Positions 43,237 to 50,700 of a stretch of 64,000 nucleotides of DNA are shown here, in pieces. The notes beneath the pieces were generated by a model. The model was not told where the DNA came from. It made no database searches and was given only the letters and a program-made list of their open reading frames with translations. Each line of letters begins with the position of its first letter. The stretch's first letter is position 1. Location: assembly GCF_011046485.1 (NCBI RefSeq), contig NZ_CP049256.1, positions 2,170,001-2,234,000 on the forward strand. The letters are read 5' to 3'. This DNA is from Microbacterium sp. 4R-513. GTDB lineage: Bacteria; Actinomycetota; Actinomycetes; Actinomycetales; Microbacteriaceae. The position numbers and the translations under genes were made by a program.

Positions 43237-44598
43237 ATGGCGACTCGACCGCGTCGGCCCGCGCAGCGGGCGGGCCGGCGCCTGCGACCCGCCCGCACCG
43301 TCGTCGCGGCCTTCGGCATCGCCGTCCTCGCCGGCACGGGCCTGCTCATGCTGCCGATCTCGAGTCGCACGGGCGAGGTCGCCGATTTCTTCGACGCGCT
43401 CTTCACAGCCACCTCCGCGGTCTGCGTCACGGGCCTGACCGTCGTCGACACCGCGACCTTCTGGTCGCCCTTCGGTCAGGCCGTCATCCTGCTGCTGATC
43501 CAGATCGGCGGCCTCGGGATCATGGTGTCGGCATCGACCATCGGGCTCGTCCTCGCGCGGCGGCTCACAGTCGCCGGCCGGCTCACCGCGGCCGCCGAGG
43601 CGAACGCGGTCAGCTTCGACGACGTGCGCGGGCTCGTCCGCAACATCGTGCTGATCTCATTCCTCATCGAGGCCTGCACGGCCTTCGTGCTCTTCCTGCG
43701 CTTCGCCGGGGCTTACGGCTACCCACCCGGCGAGGCCGCCTGGTACGCCCTCTTCCACTCCGTCTCATCGTTCAACAACGCCGGCTTCGCCCTCTTCAGC
43801 GACAACCTCATCGGCTTCGCCTCCGACCCGTTCATCTGCCTTCCCATCTGCGCCGCGATCATCCTCGGCGGGCTGGGCTTCCCGGTTCTCATGCAGCTGA
43901 GGCGCGAGTTCCGCCACCCCCTCCGATGGACCATGAACACGCGCCTGGTGCTGTCGATGTCGATCGTGCTCCTGATCGCCGGCACGCTCTACATCACGAT
44001 CCTCGAGTGGTCGAACCCGCGCACGCTCGGCGGCTACGACCCGGCTGCCCGCATCCTCATCGGCTTCTTCCACTCCGTCCAGACGCGCACCGCCGGCTTC
44101 AACTCGGTCGACATCGGCCAGATGCGCGACGAGACCTGGGTCGGCATGGACGTCCTAATGTTCATCGGGGGCGGCCCCGCCGGCACGGCGGGCGGCATCA
44201 AGGTCACGACCTTCGCCGTGCTCTACTTCATCCTCCTGACCGAGCTCCGCGGCGAGGCATCCGTCCACATCTTCGGCAAGCGGCTCTCGCGCGCCGTACA
44301 CCGGCAGGCGATCTCGGTCGTGCTGCTCGCGATCGCCGTCGTCATGGCGGCGGTCATCGCGCTCATGCTGATCACGGGGCATCCGTTCGACAAGGTGCTC
44401 TTCGAGGCGGTCTCCGCGTTCGGCACCGTCGGACTCACGACCGGCATCACCTACGGCCTGCCCCCCGGGGCCGAGGTCATCCTGGTGATCCTCATGTTCA
44501 TCGGGCGGCTCGGACCGCTCACGATCGGCTCGGCCTTCGCGCTCCGCGATCGCCGCGTGCTCTACGAATACCCCGAGGAAAGGCCCGCCATTGGCTAG
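43237..44598 (+). CDS. ktrB: Potassium uptake channel subunit, TrkH/KtrB family (module 1)
   Basis: 453 residues. Four pore repeats carry the selectivity-filter regions TSAVCVTGLTVVD, SSFNNAGFALF, VQTRTAGFNSVD and SAFGTVGLTTG, with the conserved Gly in each. Eight or more membrane helices surround them. It imports K+ (or Na+-coupled K+) with a cytosolic RCK ring formed by the next gene product. Leaderless -10 spacing sets the ATG. The stop overlaps the TTG start of the RCK gene by eight bases. Confidence 0.92.
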   Translation: MATRPRRPAQRAGRRLRPARTVVAAFGIAVLAGTGLLMLPISSRTGEVADFFDALFTATSAVCVTGLTVVDTATFWSPFGQAVILLLIQIGGLGIMVSASTIGLVLARRLTVAGRLTAAAEANAVSFDDVRGLVRNIVLISFLIEACTAFVLFLRFAGAYGYPPGEAAWYALFHSVSSFNNAGFALFSDNLIGFASDPFICLPICAAIILGGLGFPVLMQLRREFRHPLRWTMNTRLVLSMSIVLLIAGTLYITILEWSNPRTLGGYDPAARILIGFFHSVQTRTAGFNSVDIGQMRDETWVGMDVLMFIGGGPAGTAGGIKVTTFAVLYFILLTELRGEASVHIFGKRLSRAVHRQAISVVLLAIAVVMAAVIALMLITGHPFDKVLFEAVSAFGTVGLTTGITYGLPPGAEVILVILMFIGRLGPLTIGSAFALRDRRVLYEYPEERPAIG

Positions 44599-45286
44599 AT
44601 TCGCACTCTTCGGCGACACGTCCCGCCGCATCGCCGAGGCCGATTCGGTGGCCGTCATCGGCTTGGGGCGCTTCGGCAGCGCTCTCGCCCTCGAACTCAT
44701 GGCCTCGGGCACCGAGGTGCTCGGCATCGACCGTGACGACGAGCTCGTCCAGGCGCACAACGGCCAGCTCACGCAGGTCGTGCGTGCCGACTCCACGAAG
44801 GAGGAGGCGCTGCGCCAGCTGGCCGTCGACGAGTTCGACCGCGTGGTGGTGGCGATCGGCGCCGACGTGCAGGCATCGATCCTGACCGCGTCGATCCTCC
44901 TCGGCATGAAGATCCCGGTGATCTGGGCCAAGGCCGTCACCGAGCAGCACGGCAAGATCCTCGAGCAGCTCGGTGTCACCCACGTCATCTATCCCGAGAA
45001 GGACATGGGCCGGCGGGTCGCCCACCTCGTGCGGGGTGCCGCGATCGACTATCTCGAGATCGAGCCCGGGTATTCACTGGCCAAGATCGCCCCGCCCGCC
45101 GAGATCCTCGGGATCCCCCTCGGACGGACGACCCTCCGGCAGAAGCACGGCATCACCGTCACGGCGTTCCGCCCGGCGGAGGGGGAGTGGCAGAACGCCG
45201 ACAACGAGACGGTGCTGGGCGAGGGATCCACCGTCATCATCGTCGGCCCGACCGACCGCGTGGAAGGCTTCGCGCAGCTGCGGTAG
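44591..45286 (+). CDS. ktrA: Potassium uptake regulatory subunit, TrkA/KtrA family (module 1)
   Basis: 231 residues. An RCK-N Rossmann domain starts with VAVIGLGRFGSALALELMASGTEVLGID. An RCK-C domain begins near residue 150 (EIEPGYSLAKIAPPAEILG), the region where related proteins bind c-di-AMP. The start is TTG 44591, seven bases after GAGGAAAGG. The eight-base overlap with the channel gene implies coupled translation. It gates the KtrB channel on binding nucleotides. Confidence 0.9.
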   Translation: MARFALFGDTSRRIAEADSVAVIGLGRFGSALALELMASGTEVLGIDRDDELVQAHNGQLTQVVRADSTKEEALRQLAVDEFDRVVVAIGADVQASILTASILLGMKIPVIWAKAVTEQHGKILEQLGVTHVIYPEKDMGRRVAHLVRGAAIDYLEIEPGYSLAKIAPPAEILGIPLGRTTLRQKHGITVTAFRPAEGEWQNADNETVLGEGSTVIIVGPTDRVEGFAQLR

Positions 45287-45422
45287 GTCGACTGCGGGAA
45301 TTCTTCGGGAAACGCCGGTGATGGATGCCGCGCGCAGGCGCGTCGCCGGGACCTCCCGCCGGTGTGCACGGCAGGGGCGTAGCGCGGTGGTCGGCGTGAA
45401 GAGCCCCGGCCCCGGGCGGAGG

Positions 45423-46094
45423 CTAGCGGTCGAGGGCCGCGAAGCGCTCGATGTCGCTGTTGGTGCCGGACACGATGATGAGGTCGTGGTTCGTCACGAC
45501 CGTGTTCGCCTCCGCGTACCGGAACGGCTTGCCGGGGCTCTTCACGCCGACGACGGTCACGTGGTACTTCGTGCGCACGCCCGACTCGTTGAGGCCGACG
45601 CCGCGGATGAACTTCGGCGGGTACATCTTGGCGAGCACGAAGTCGTCGTCGAAGCGGATGAAGTCGAGCATCCGTCCGCTGACGAGGTGCGCGACGCGCT
45701 CGCCGGCCTCACGCTCGGGATAGATGACGTGGTTCGCGCCGACGCGCGCGAGGATCTTGCCGTGCGACTGCGAGACGGCCTTCGCCCAGATCTGCGGCAC
45801 CTTGAGGTCGACGAGGTTGGCGGTGATGAGGACGGATGCCTCGATCGACGACCCGACGGCGACGACGGCGACCTGGAAGTCCTGCGCGCCGATCTGCTTC
45901 AGCGCGTCGATGTTCTTCGCGTCTGCCTGCACGGTGTGGGTGACGCGCTCCGACCACTTCTGCACGAGCTCGAGGCTCTCGTCGATCGCGAGCACCTCGC
46001 GGTCCAGCCGGTCGAGCTCGCCCGCGCACGCGGCGCCGAAGCGCCCGAGTCCGATGACCAGGACGGGTGCGTCGCCGCGGATCTGCTCAACCAA
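45423..46094 (-). CDS. Potassium uptake regulatory subunit, TrkA/KtrA family (module 2)
   Basis: 223 residues. RCK-N domain VLVIGLGRFGAACAGELDRLDREVLAIDES, then AKAVSQSHGKILARVGANHVIYPEREAG, and an RCK-C domain from about residue 140. It is a clear paralogue of the module 1 subunit (both contain WAKAVxxxHGKIL and HVIYPE) but well diverged. TTG 46094 overlaps its channel gene's stop by eight bases, exactly as in module 1, with GGAAAGG upstream. It lies tail-to-tail with module 1, separated by 136 bp. Confidence 0.9.
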   Translation of the reverse strand: MVEQIRGDAPVLVIGLGRFGAACAGELDRLDREVLAIDESLELVQKWSERVTHTVQADAKNIDALKQIGAQDFQVAVVAVGSSIEASVLITANLVDLKVPQIWAKAVSQSHGKILARVGANHVIYPEREAGERVAHLVSGRMLDFIRFDDDFVLAKMYPPKFIRGVGLNESGVRTKYHVTVVGVKSPGKPFRYAEANTVVTNHDLIIVSGTNSDIERFAALDR

Positions 46095-47529
46095 CGATCG
46101 GCCTTTCCACCGGCAGCGAGTACAGCTGCGAACGGGATGTCGCGGCCACGGCCGCGGCGAGAGTCACTGTACCAACGCGTCCCATGAACATCGTCAGCGC
46201 CATGACGTAGATGCCGGGGTCGGGGAGCGACGCCGTGAGCCCGGTCGACAGGCCGACCGTCGCGAACCCCGAGATCACGTCGAAGAGCACGTCCTCGACG
46301 TGGGCCTTCGTGATGTGCGAGATCACGATCGTCGAGAGGGCGACGATGGTCGCGCCCCACGCAACGACCGAGAGGGCGACGCGCTGGACATCGCTCGGGA
46401 TGCGGCGGCCGAAGGCCTGCACCGACTGCCGGCCCTTCGCCTCCGACCACACGGCGAGAGCGAGGACGGCGAGCGTCGTGACCTTGATGCCGCCCGCCGT
46501 GGACGCCGAGCCGCCGCCGACGAACATGAGCATCGACCCGACGATGAGCGACGACCCGTTGAGGTTGCCGATGTCGACGACCGAGAAGCCGCCGGAACGA
46601 GTCATCGCCGAGAGGAAGAAGGACTGGAAGACCGTGTCCCAGGCATCCATGCGGCCGAAGGTGGCGGGGTTGTCGAACTCGAGCGCCAGGAAGGCGCCGG
46701 CCCCGACGAAGAAGAGCAGCACCGTCGTGATGAGCGTGAGCTTGGCGTGCAGGGTCCATTGGCGTACGTGCCACTGGTTGCGCCACAGCGTGTAGATGAC
46801 GGGGAAGCCGATCGACCCGAGGAAGACGCCGGCCATCATCACGGTGAGGAAGAAGTAGTCGGTCGCGAAGGGTTCGAGGCCGCCCGGGTTCGGCGTGAAG
46901 CCCGTGTTCGTGAAGGCCATCGCCGCGTAGTACGGCGCCTCCCACAGCGCCACGAGCGGGTGCACGCCGGCAAGCAGGATCGACGGGTAGAGGAGGACGG
47001 CGAGCCCCGCCTCGATCACGAGCGTCGAGAGTGCGACGGTGCGCAGCAGCACACCGACTTCGCCGAGCCGTACGGTCTGCCCCTCGTTCACGGGTCCGCC
47101 GTGCGCCCGCATGGGGTTCGTGTCGCCCGCCGCGATGAGCTTGGCGCGCAGCCCCAGCCTCTTGGAGATGATGAGGCCCAGGATCGACGCCAGGGTCAGG
47201 ACGCCCAGGGCGCCGACGTTGACGCCGATGAAGATGACGACCTGTCCGAACGGCGACCAGTAGGTGCCCATGTCGACGGTCGAGAGGCCCGTGACGCAGA
47301 TGGTCGAGACCGCCGTGAAGAGGGCGTCGGCGAGAGGCGCGCGCTGACCTGTGGCCGTCGCCGCAGGCACTGAGAGCAGTGCCGTGAAGGCCAGGATGAG
47401 GATCGCGAAGACCAGGACCGCGAAGCGTGCGGGGGACGATGTCGTGAGCGATCGCAGGTCGTCCCAGAAGCGGCTCAGGAACCGGCGGAGTCCGGTGCGC
47501 GAGAACGGACTGACGGGATCGGCCGTCAT
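46087..47529 (-). CDS. Potassium uptake channel subunit, TrkH/KtrB family (module 2)
   Basis: 480 residues, with a longer cytosolic N-terminus than module 1. Filter regions are VSTICVTGLSTVD, MAFTNTGFTPNP, SAMTRSGGFSVVD and ISGFATVGLSTG. GGGSASTAGGIKVTT in the third linker is shared with module 1 (GGGPAGTAGGIKVTT). ATG 47529 is preceded by AAGGGGG. Divergent from a small winged-helix gene with a 69-bp gap. Two such systems may differ in K+ affinity or ion coupling. Confidence 0.92.
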   Translation of the reverse strand: MTADPVSPFSRTGLRRFLSRFWDDLRSLTTSSPARFAVLVFAILILAFTALLSVPAATATGQRAPLADALFTAVSTICVTGLSTVDMGTYWSPFGQVVIFIGVNVGALGVLTLASILGLIISKRLGLRAKLIAAGDTNPMRAHGGPVNEGQTVRLGEVGVLLRTVALSTLVIEAGLAVLLYPSILLAGVHPLVALWEAPYYAAMAFTNTGFTPNPGGLEPFATDYFFLTVMMAGVFLGSIGFPVIYTLWRNQWHVRQWTLHAKLTLITTVLLFFVGAGAFLALEFDNPATFGRMDAWDTVFQSFFLSAMTRSGGFSVVDIGNLNGSSLIVGSMLMFVGGGSASTAGGIKVTTLAVLALAVWSEAKGRQSVQAFGRRIPSDVQRVALSVVAWGATIVALSTIVISHITKAHVEDVLFDVISGFATVGLSTGLTASLPDPGIYVMALTMFMGRVGTVTLAAAVAATSRSQLYSLPVERPIVG

Positions 47530-47586
47530 GTCTCGCCCCCTTTATTTGCGGAAACCCCAGTCATGGTACTCCGCCGGGCGCGCGGC

Positions 47587-47592
47587 TAGTCT
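47587..47592 (+). promoter_or_regulatory. Leaderless-type -10 box (TAGTCT)
   Basis: TAGTCT ends six bases before ATG 47599. Confidence 0.6.
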
Positions 47593-47598
47593 GTCGAC

Positions 47599-48012
47599 AT
47601 GGCGGACATCTTCGACGTGATCGCAGACGGCACACGGCGCGAGATCCTGCAGCTCCTGCTGTCCCGGTCCGCCGATGGGGAGCGGGGCACGAGCGTCTCC
47701 CACATCGTGCACGAGCTCGGCGTCAGCCAGCCCACGGTGTCGAAGCACCTCAAGGTGCTGCGCGAGGCATCCCTCGTCTCGGTTCGCGAAGAAGGACAGC
47801 ACCGGTACTACAGCCTGTCGCCGGCCCCGCTCGACGAGGTCGACGACTGGCTCGTCCCGTTCCTCATCGACGATGAGGAAGAAGAGGAGTACGACGCCGG
47901 CGCTCCGGTGCTCACGGAGTCGGCGGCGCATGCGGCCGAGGTCGTCGGGCGCGCCGCAGCGTCTGCCAAGCACGCCTTCGAGAACGCGCTGAAGAAGCTG
48001 CCTGGCCGCTGA
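47599..48012 (+). CDS. ArsR-like winged-helix regulator
   Basis: 137 residues. Winged helix: FDVIADGTRREILQLLLSRSADGERGTSVSHIVHELGVSQPTVSKHLKVLREASLVSVREEGQHRYYSLS. An acidic stretch DDEEEEEYD follows near residue 95, then a helical tail. No Cys metal site. It is leaderless and divergent from the module 2 potassium channel gene, so regulation of that gene is possible but not shown. Confidence 0.85.
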   Translation: MADIFDVIADGTRREILQLLLSRSADGERGTSVSHIVHELGVSQPTVSKHLKVLREASLVSVREEGQHRYYSLSPAPLDEVDDWLVPFLIDDEEEEEYDAGAPVLTESAAHAAEVVGRAAASAKHAFENALKKLPGR

Positions 48013-48035
48013 GCCCCCGGGCTCGCCGTGCGGGC

Positions 48036-48554
48036 TCAGGAACCGCTGTCGTCCTGGCCGGTGTCGTCGTCTTCGTCGTCCTGGCCGTTGTGCCCGTTCT
48101 GCTGGCCGTGGCCGTTGTGCCGGCCGTTGTCTCCGGGCTGACGGTCGCCCCAGCCGGGAGGCTGCTGGCCGTTGTGCATGGCCGGCCCGTACATGACCGG
48201 ACCGCCGAGGTGGGACCCCGCCCACCATCCGACCGCGGCGCCCCCCGCGAACGTGAGTCCGAGCAGCAGCAGACCGCCCACGATCGAGCCGACGATCACG
48301 CCGACGTGCGACCGCCGGCCGTCGGGGGGCGGGGGCGGGTACGCGGCATCCCTTGCGGCATAGCCCGGGGGAGGCGGGGCAGCTGCGTAAGGGGTCGTCG
48401 GGTAGGCCTGCGGATGCGGGGGAGCGGTCGCGTGGGCCGCCGGCGAAGGCGCGGTGGGGTACGCGAGGGTGGGCTGATCCGAGGCGGAAGGCCCGGACGA
48501 GGGATGCTGCGGACCGGCCGGCTCCGATGCCGCCGGAGGAGTCTTCTCTTCCAT
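48036..48554 (-). CDS. Proline-rich single-pass membrane protein
   Basis: 172 residues. Residues 1-85 are Pro/Ala/Tyr-rich with many PPP and YP pairs. One membrane helix follows (HVGVIVGSIVGGLLLLGLTFAGGAAVGWWAG). The C-terminal 55 residues are Gly/Asn/His/Asp-rich and end in an acidic run. Low-complexity cytosolic tails of this type are common on actinobacterial envelope proteins. Family unknown. ATG 48554 is the best visible start, but no ribosome site precedes it and the frame stays open to 48680. Confidence 0.6.
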   Translation of the reverse strand: MEEKTPPAASEPAGPQHPSSGPSASDQPTLAYPTAPSPAAHATAPPHPQAYPTTPYAAAPPPPGYAARDAAYPPPPPDGRRSHVGVIVGSIVGGLLLLGLTFAGGAAVGWWAGSHLGGPVMYGPAMHNGQQPPGWGDRQPGDNGRHNGHGQQNGHNGQDDEDDDTGQDDSGS

Positions 48555-48694
48555 GGGAAAAGTGGAGCCCCACACCCGATGTTTCGGAAGAGGGCAGGAT
48601 ATGAATCGGCTGAGAGTTTCGAGCTCGGGCACGGGAGTCGAGGTTCCGAAGGGGCTCGCGGGCCTCGTCTCAGGATTCACACCGGCAACACCGG

Positions 48695-48724
48695 TTTACA
48701 CGCGTCGCGCGCAGGCTCTAAAGT
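48695..48724 (+). promoter_or_regulatory. Promoter of the small HTH gene (TTTACA-18-TAAAGT)
   Basis: TTTACA (48695-48700) and TAAAGT (48719-48724) are 18 bp apart, 39 bp before ATG 48764. Both hexamers are A+T-rich against the local background. Confidence 0.6.
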
Positions 48725-48763
48725 GGCGGTGCACAATGCATACGCCGAGGGGAGGCGAGGGAC

Positions 48764-48955
48764 ATGGCCGAGCTGCCCGACGTCCGCTTTCTCACCGTCG
48801 CCGAGGTCGCCGAACTCATGCGCGTCTCGAAGATGACGGTGTATCGGCTCGTGCACGCCGGCGAGCTCCCGGCGGTGCGGTTCGGCCGCAGCTATCGCGT
48901 GCCCGAATCGGCGGTCACCGAGGCCCTGCAACGGCCGGTCGCCGACGTCGGCTAG
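48764..48955 (+). CDS. Small MerR-type helix-turn-helix protein (excisionase/BldC-like)
   Basis: 63 residues, consisting almost only of the excisionase-type winged helix: LTVAEVAELMRVSKMTVYRLVHAGELPAVRFGRSYRVPESAVTEAL. The ribosome site GGGGAGG is upstream. BldC and related actinobacterial developmental regulators, and phage excisionases, share this fold. No integrase is near, so a chromosomal regulator is more likely. It precedes the bS22 gene; the TAG stop overlaps the latter's -10 box. Confidence 0.85.
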   Translation: MAELPDVRFLTVAEVAELMRVSKMTVYRLVHAGELPAVRFGRSYRVPESAVTEALQRPVADVG

Positions 48956-48958
48956 ACT
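48953..48958 (+). promoter_or_regulatory. Probable -10 box (TAGACT) of the bS22 gene
   Basis: TAGACT overlaps the stop codon of the HTH gene. The transcript would have a leader of about 75 nt with a 7-bp hairpin GGGCGCG/CGCGCCC (48991-49012). Confidence 0.45.
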
Positions 48959-49037
48959 GATCCGAGGCATTTTTCGTTCTGCCCGATCCCGGGCGCGCCA
49001 CGCACCGCGCCCAGACCCCGACATAGTGAGGTTTTCC

Positions 49038-49136
49038 GTGGGTTCTGTCATCAAGAAGCGCCGCAAGCGCATGGCGAAGAAGAAGCACCGCAAGCTGCTT
49101 CGCAAGACTCGCCACCAGCGCCGCAACAAGAAGTAA
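49038..49136 (+). CDS. 30S ribosomal protein bS22 (AURKAIP1/COX24 domain)
   Basis: A 32-residue, very basic protein from GTG 49038 (MGSVIKKRRKRMAKKKHRKL at the start, ending RRNKK). It matches the actinobacterial mini-protein bS22 found in mycobacterial ribosomes near the decoding centre. Eighteen of 32 residues are Lys, Arg or His. GTGAGG lies six bases upstream. Its own -10 box and the following strong hairpin suggest a short separate transcript. Confidence 0.93.
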   Translation: MGSVIKKRRKRMAKKKHRKLLRKTRHQRRNKK

Positions 49137-49142
49137 GCGGCC

Positions 49143-49182
49143 GAACACCAAGCGCCTGTCTCCGGACGGGCGCTTCGTGTTC
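49143..49182 (+). terminator. Hairpin terminator after bS22
   Basis: GAACAC (49143-49148) and AAGCGCC (49150-49156) pair with GGCGCTT (49169-49175) and GTGTTC (49177-49182). One C-C mismatch interrupts a 13-bp stem, six bases past the bS22 stop. There is no U-tract. Confidence 0.75.
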
Positions 49183-49216
49183 TCGCGACGACCCGCGTCC
49201 CGACCTCGGAGGCACC

Positions 49217-49510
49217 ATGCAGTCCATCACGGTCCACGAACTGCGTCAGCGCACCGACGTGCCGCTCATCGACGTCCGCGAGCCGTACGAGTTCGAGACG
49301 GGGCACGTCCCGGGCGCCGTGAACCTCCCCATGTCGACGCTCGGCGCTCACCTCGATGAGCTCCCCGAGGGCGCCTTCGACGTCATCTGCCAGGTCGGCG
49401 GCCGCTCGGCGCGGGTCGTCGAGGCTCTTGAGGCACGCGGCTACGACGCCACCAATGTCGAGGGCGGCACGGGGGAGTGGGCTGCGGCCGGCTATCCGAT
49501 CGAGCGCTGA
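49217..49510 (+). CDS. Rhodanese-like single-domain protein
   Basis: 97 residues. The rhodanese core is PLIDVREPYEFETGHVPGAVNLPMSTL, and the active-site loop is CQVGGRSAR with Cys58. The C-terminal YDATNVEGGTGEWAAAGYPIER is typical. It probably carries or transfers sulfane sulfur. GGAGG five bases before ATG 49217. The glutaredoxin-like gene follows after 34 bp with its own promoter box. Confidence 0.9.
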   Translation: MQSITVHELRQRTDVPLIDVREPYEFETGHVPGAVNLPMSTLGAHLDELPEGAFDVICQVGGRSARVVEALEARGYDATNVEGGTGEWAAAGYPIER

Positions 49511-49532
49511 CCCTGTGGGCTCGGGGCGCTCC

Positions 49533-49538
49533 TACGAT
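49533..49538 (+). promoter_or_regulatory. Leaderless-type -10 box (TACGAT)
   Basis: TACGAT ends six bases before GTG 49545. Confidence 0.6.
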
Positions 49539-49544
49539 GGAGAA

Positions 49545-49799
49545 GTGACGACTCTCACCCTCATCTCGAAGCCCGACTGCCACTTGTGCGACGTCGCGCG
49601 CGAGATCGTCGAGTCCGTCATCTCGGACCTTCCGGAGGGCCGCGTCGAGGTCGACGAGAAGTCGATCCTGGACGATCCCGCGCTCTACGAGCTGTGGTGG
49701 GAGAAGATCCCCGTCGTCCTCATCGACGGCACGGTGCACGCCCACTGGCGTGTCTCTCCCGACCGGCTTCGGGCCGCGCTCGGGGCCGCCACGGCCTGA
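49545..49799 (+). CDS. Glutaredoxin-like/DUF836 thioredoxin-fold protein
   Basis: 84 residues. The start TLTLISKPDCHLCDVAREIV carries a CxxC redox motif at residues 11-14, and KIPVVLIDGTVHAHW supplies the cis-Pro and next strand. This is the glutaredoxin-like DUF836 group, of unknown partner. GTG 49545 is set by the leaderless box; the frame is open further left but overlaps the rhodanese gene with poor codon use. Confidence 0.85.
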   Translation: MTTLTLISKPDCHLCDVAREIVESVISDLPEGRVEVDEKSILDDPALYELWWEKIPVVLIDGTVHAHWRVSPDRLRAALGAATA

Positions 49800-49834
49800 G
49801 CCTTTCCTCGGCGAGGGGCGACGGATGCCTCGGC

Positions 49835-50626
49835 TCAGCCCGCGATCCGGCGCTCGAGCGCCGCGAGCTCGTCCTCGCTGAGTCCCCCCGACCGCAGGTA
49901 GGCCGCGGCGCCGCCGCGCTCGGCGTCGAGCCAGTCGAGTGCGCGCTCCAGCTCGGGGGCCGGTGACCCGGCGACGAGGGTCTGCAGGGGCGGCGTGAGC
50001 GGGATGCCGAACTGCGTCAGCATCGCGAACATCCCCTCCGCCCACGCGCCGGCGAGGTTGTCTGCCGAAGAGGCGTAGTCCGCGACGACGGCCGAGCACG
50101 CGGCCCCCGCGGCGAGCAGGACCACTGCGGTCGCGACCCCGGTGCGGTCCTTCCCCGCCGTGCAGTGCACGAGCACGGCGGTCGGCTCGTCATCGCGGCT
50201 TGCCGCGACGAGCCGGGCGGCTGCGGCGAAGGTCGAGGCGCCGTGCTGCAGCATCCCGAGGTACAGGTCGCCGAGGGTCGGGAGATTCTCCATCGCGGCT
50301 GTGAGGGCCGAGGCATCCGTCGTCCCGGCCGCCGCCTGAACGGCGTCGCCCGCCAGCCGGCCGAGGGCGCCCTCGAGGAGGGGCAGCTCGATGAGCTGCA
50401 CGGGACGGTCCGCGGGAAGACGGTCGGGCGCCAGCTGTCGCTCCTCCGGCGTGCGGAAGTCGACGACGACCCCGATCGGCGTCTCTGCAAGCGCGGTCAC
50501 GCCGTCCGGCGTCAGGGCGCCGAGCGCGTCGGAGCGGTAGAGGACGCCAGGTCGGGTCTCGCCGCCGCGGCGCAGCGCAATACCGCCCGTGTCGCGGAAG
50601 TTGTGCAGGCCGTCGATCGTCGTCAC
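49835..50626 (-). CDS. Tyrosine-protein phosphatase (Tyr_phosphatase3 family)
   Basis: 263 residues. The P-loop HCTAGKDRTG carries nucleophile Cys155 and Arg161. N-terminal LHNFRDTGG and VVDFRTPEER are typical of the bacterial/fungal PtpB-like group, which hydrolyse phosphotyrosine and sometimes phosphoinositides. No signal peptide. The start is GTG 50626, six bases after TAGGGT on the minus strand. Confidence 0.88.
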   Translation of the reverse strand: MTTIDGLHNFRDTGGIALRRGGETRPGVLYRSDALGALTPDGVTALAETPIGVVVDFRTPEERQLAPDRLPADRPVQLIELPLLEGALGRLAGDAVQAAAGTTDASALTAAMENLPTLGDLYLGMLQHGASTFAAAARLVAASRDDEPTAVLVHCTAGKDRTGVATAVVLLAAGAACSAVVADYASSADNLAGAWAEGMFAMLTQFGIPLTPPLQTLVAGSPAPELERALDWLDAERGGAAAYLRSGGLSEDELAALERRIAG

Positions 50627-50632
50627 AGCCCC

Positions 50633-50638
50633 ACCCTA
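50633..50638 (-). promoter_or_regulatory. Leaderless-type -10 box (TAGGGT)
   Basis: TAGGGT ends six bases before the phosphatase GTG at 50626 on the minus strand. Confidence 0.55.
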
Positions 50639-50700
50639 GAGCTGCGGACTGAACGGCCCGGATCGGGTCGCCGAAGCGGAGCAGCCCTTTCGACCGCGGC

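Noticed and set aside
48764..48955. Excisionase implying an integrated element
   Set aside because: No integrase, att-like direct repeats or tRNA nearby. The gene is next to the chromosomal bS22 gene, so a housekeeping regulator is more likely.
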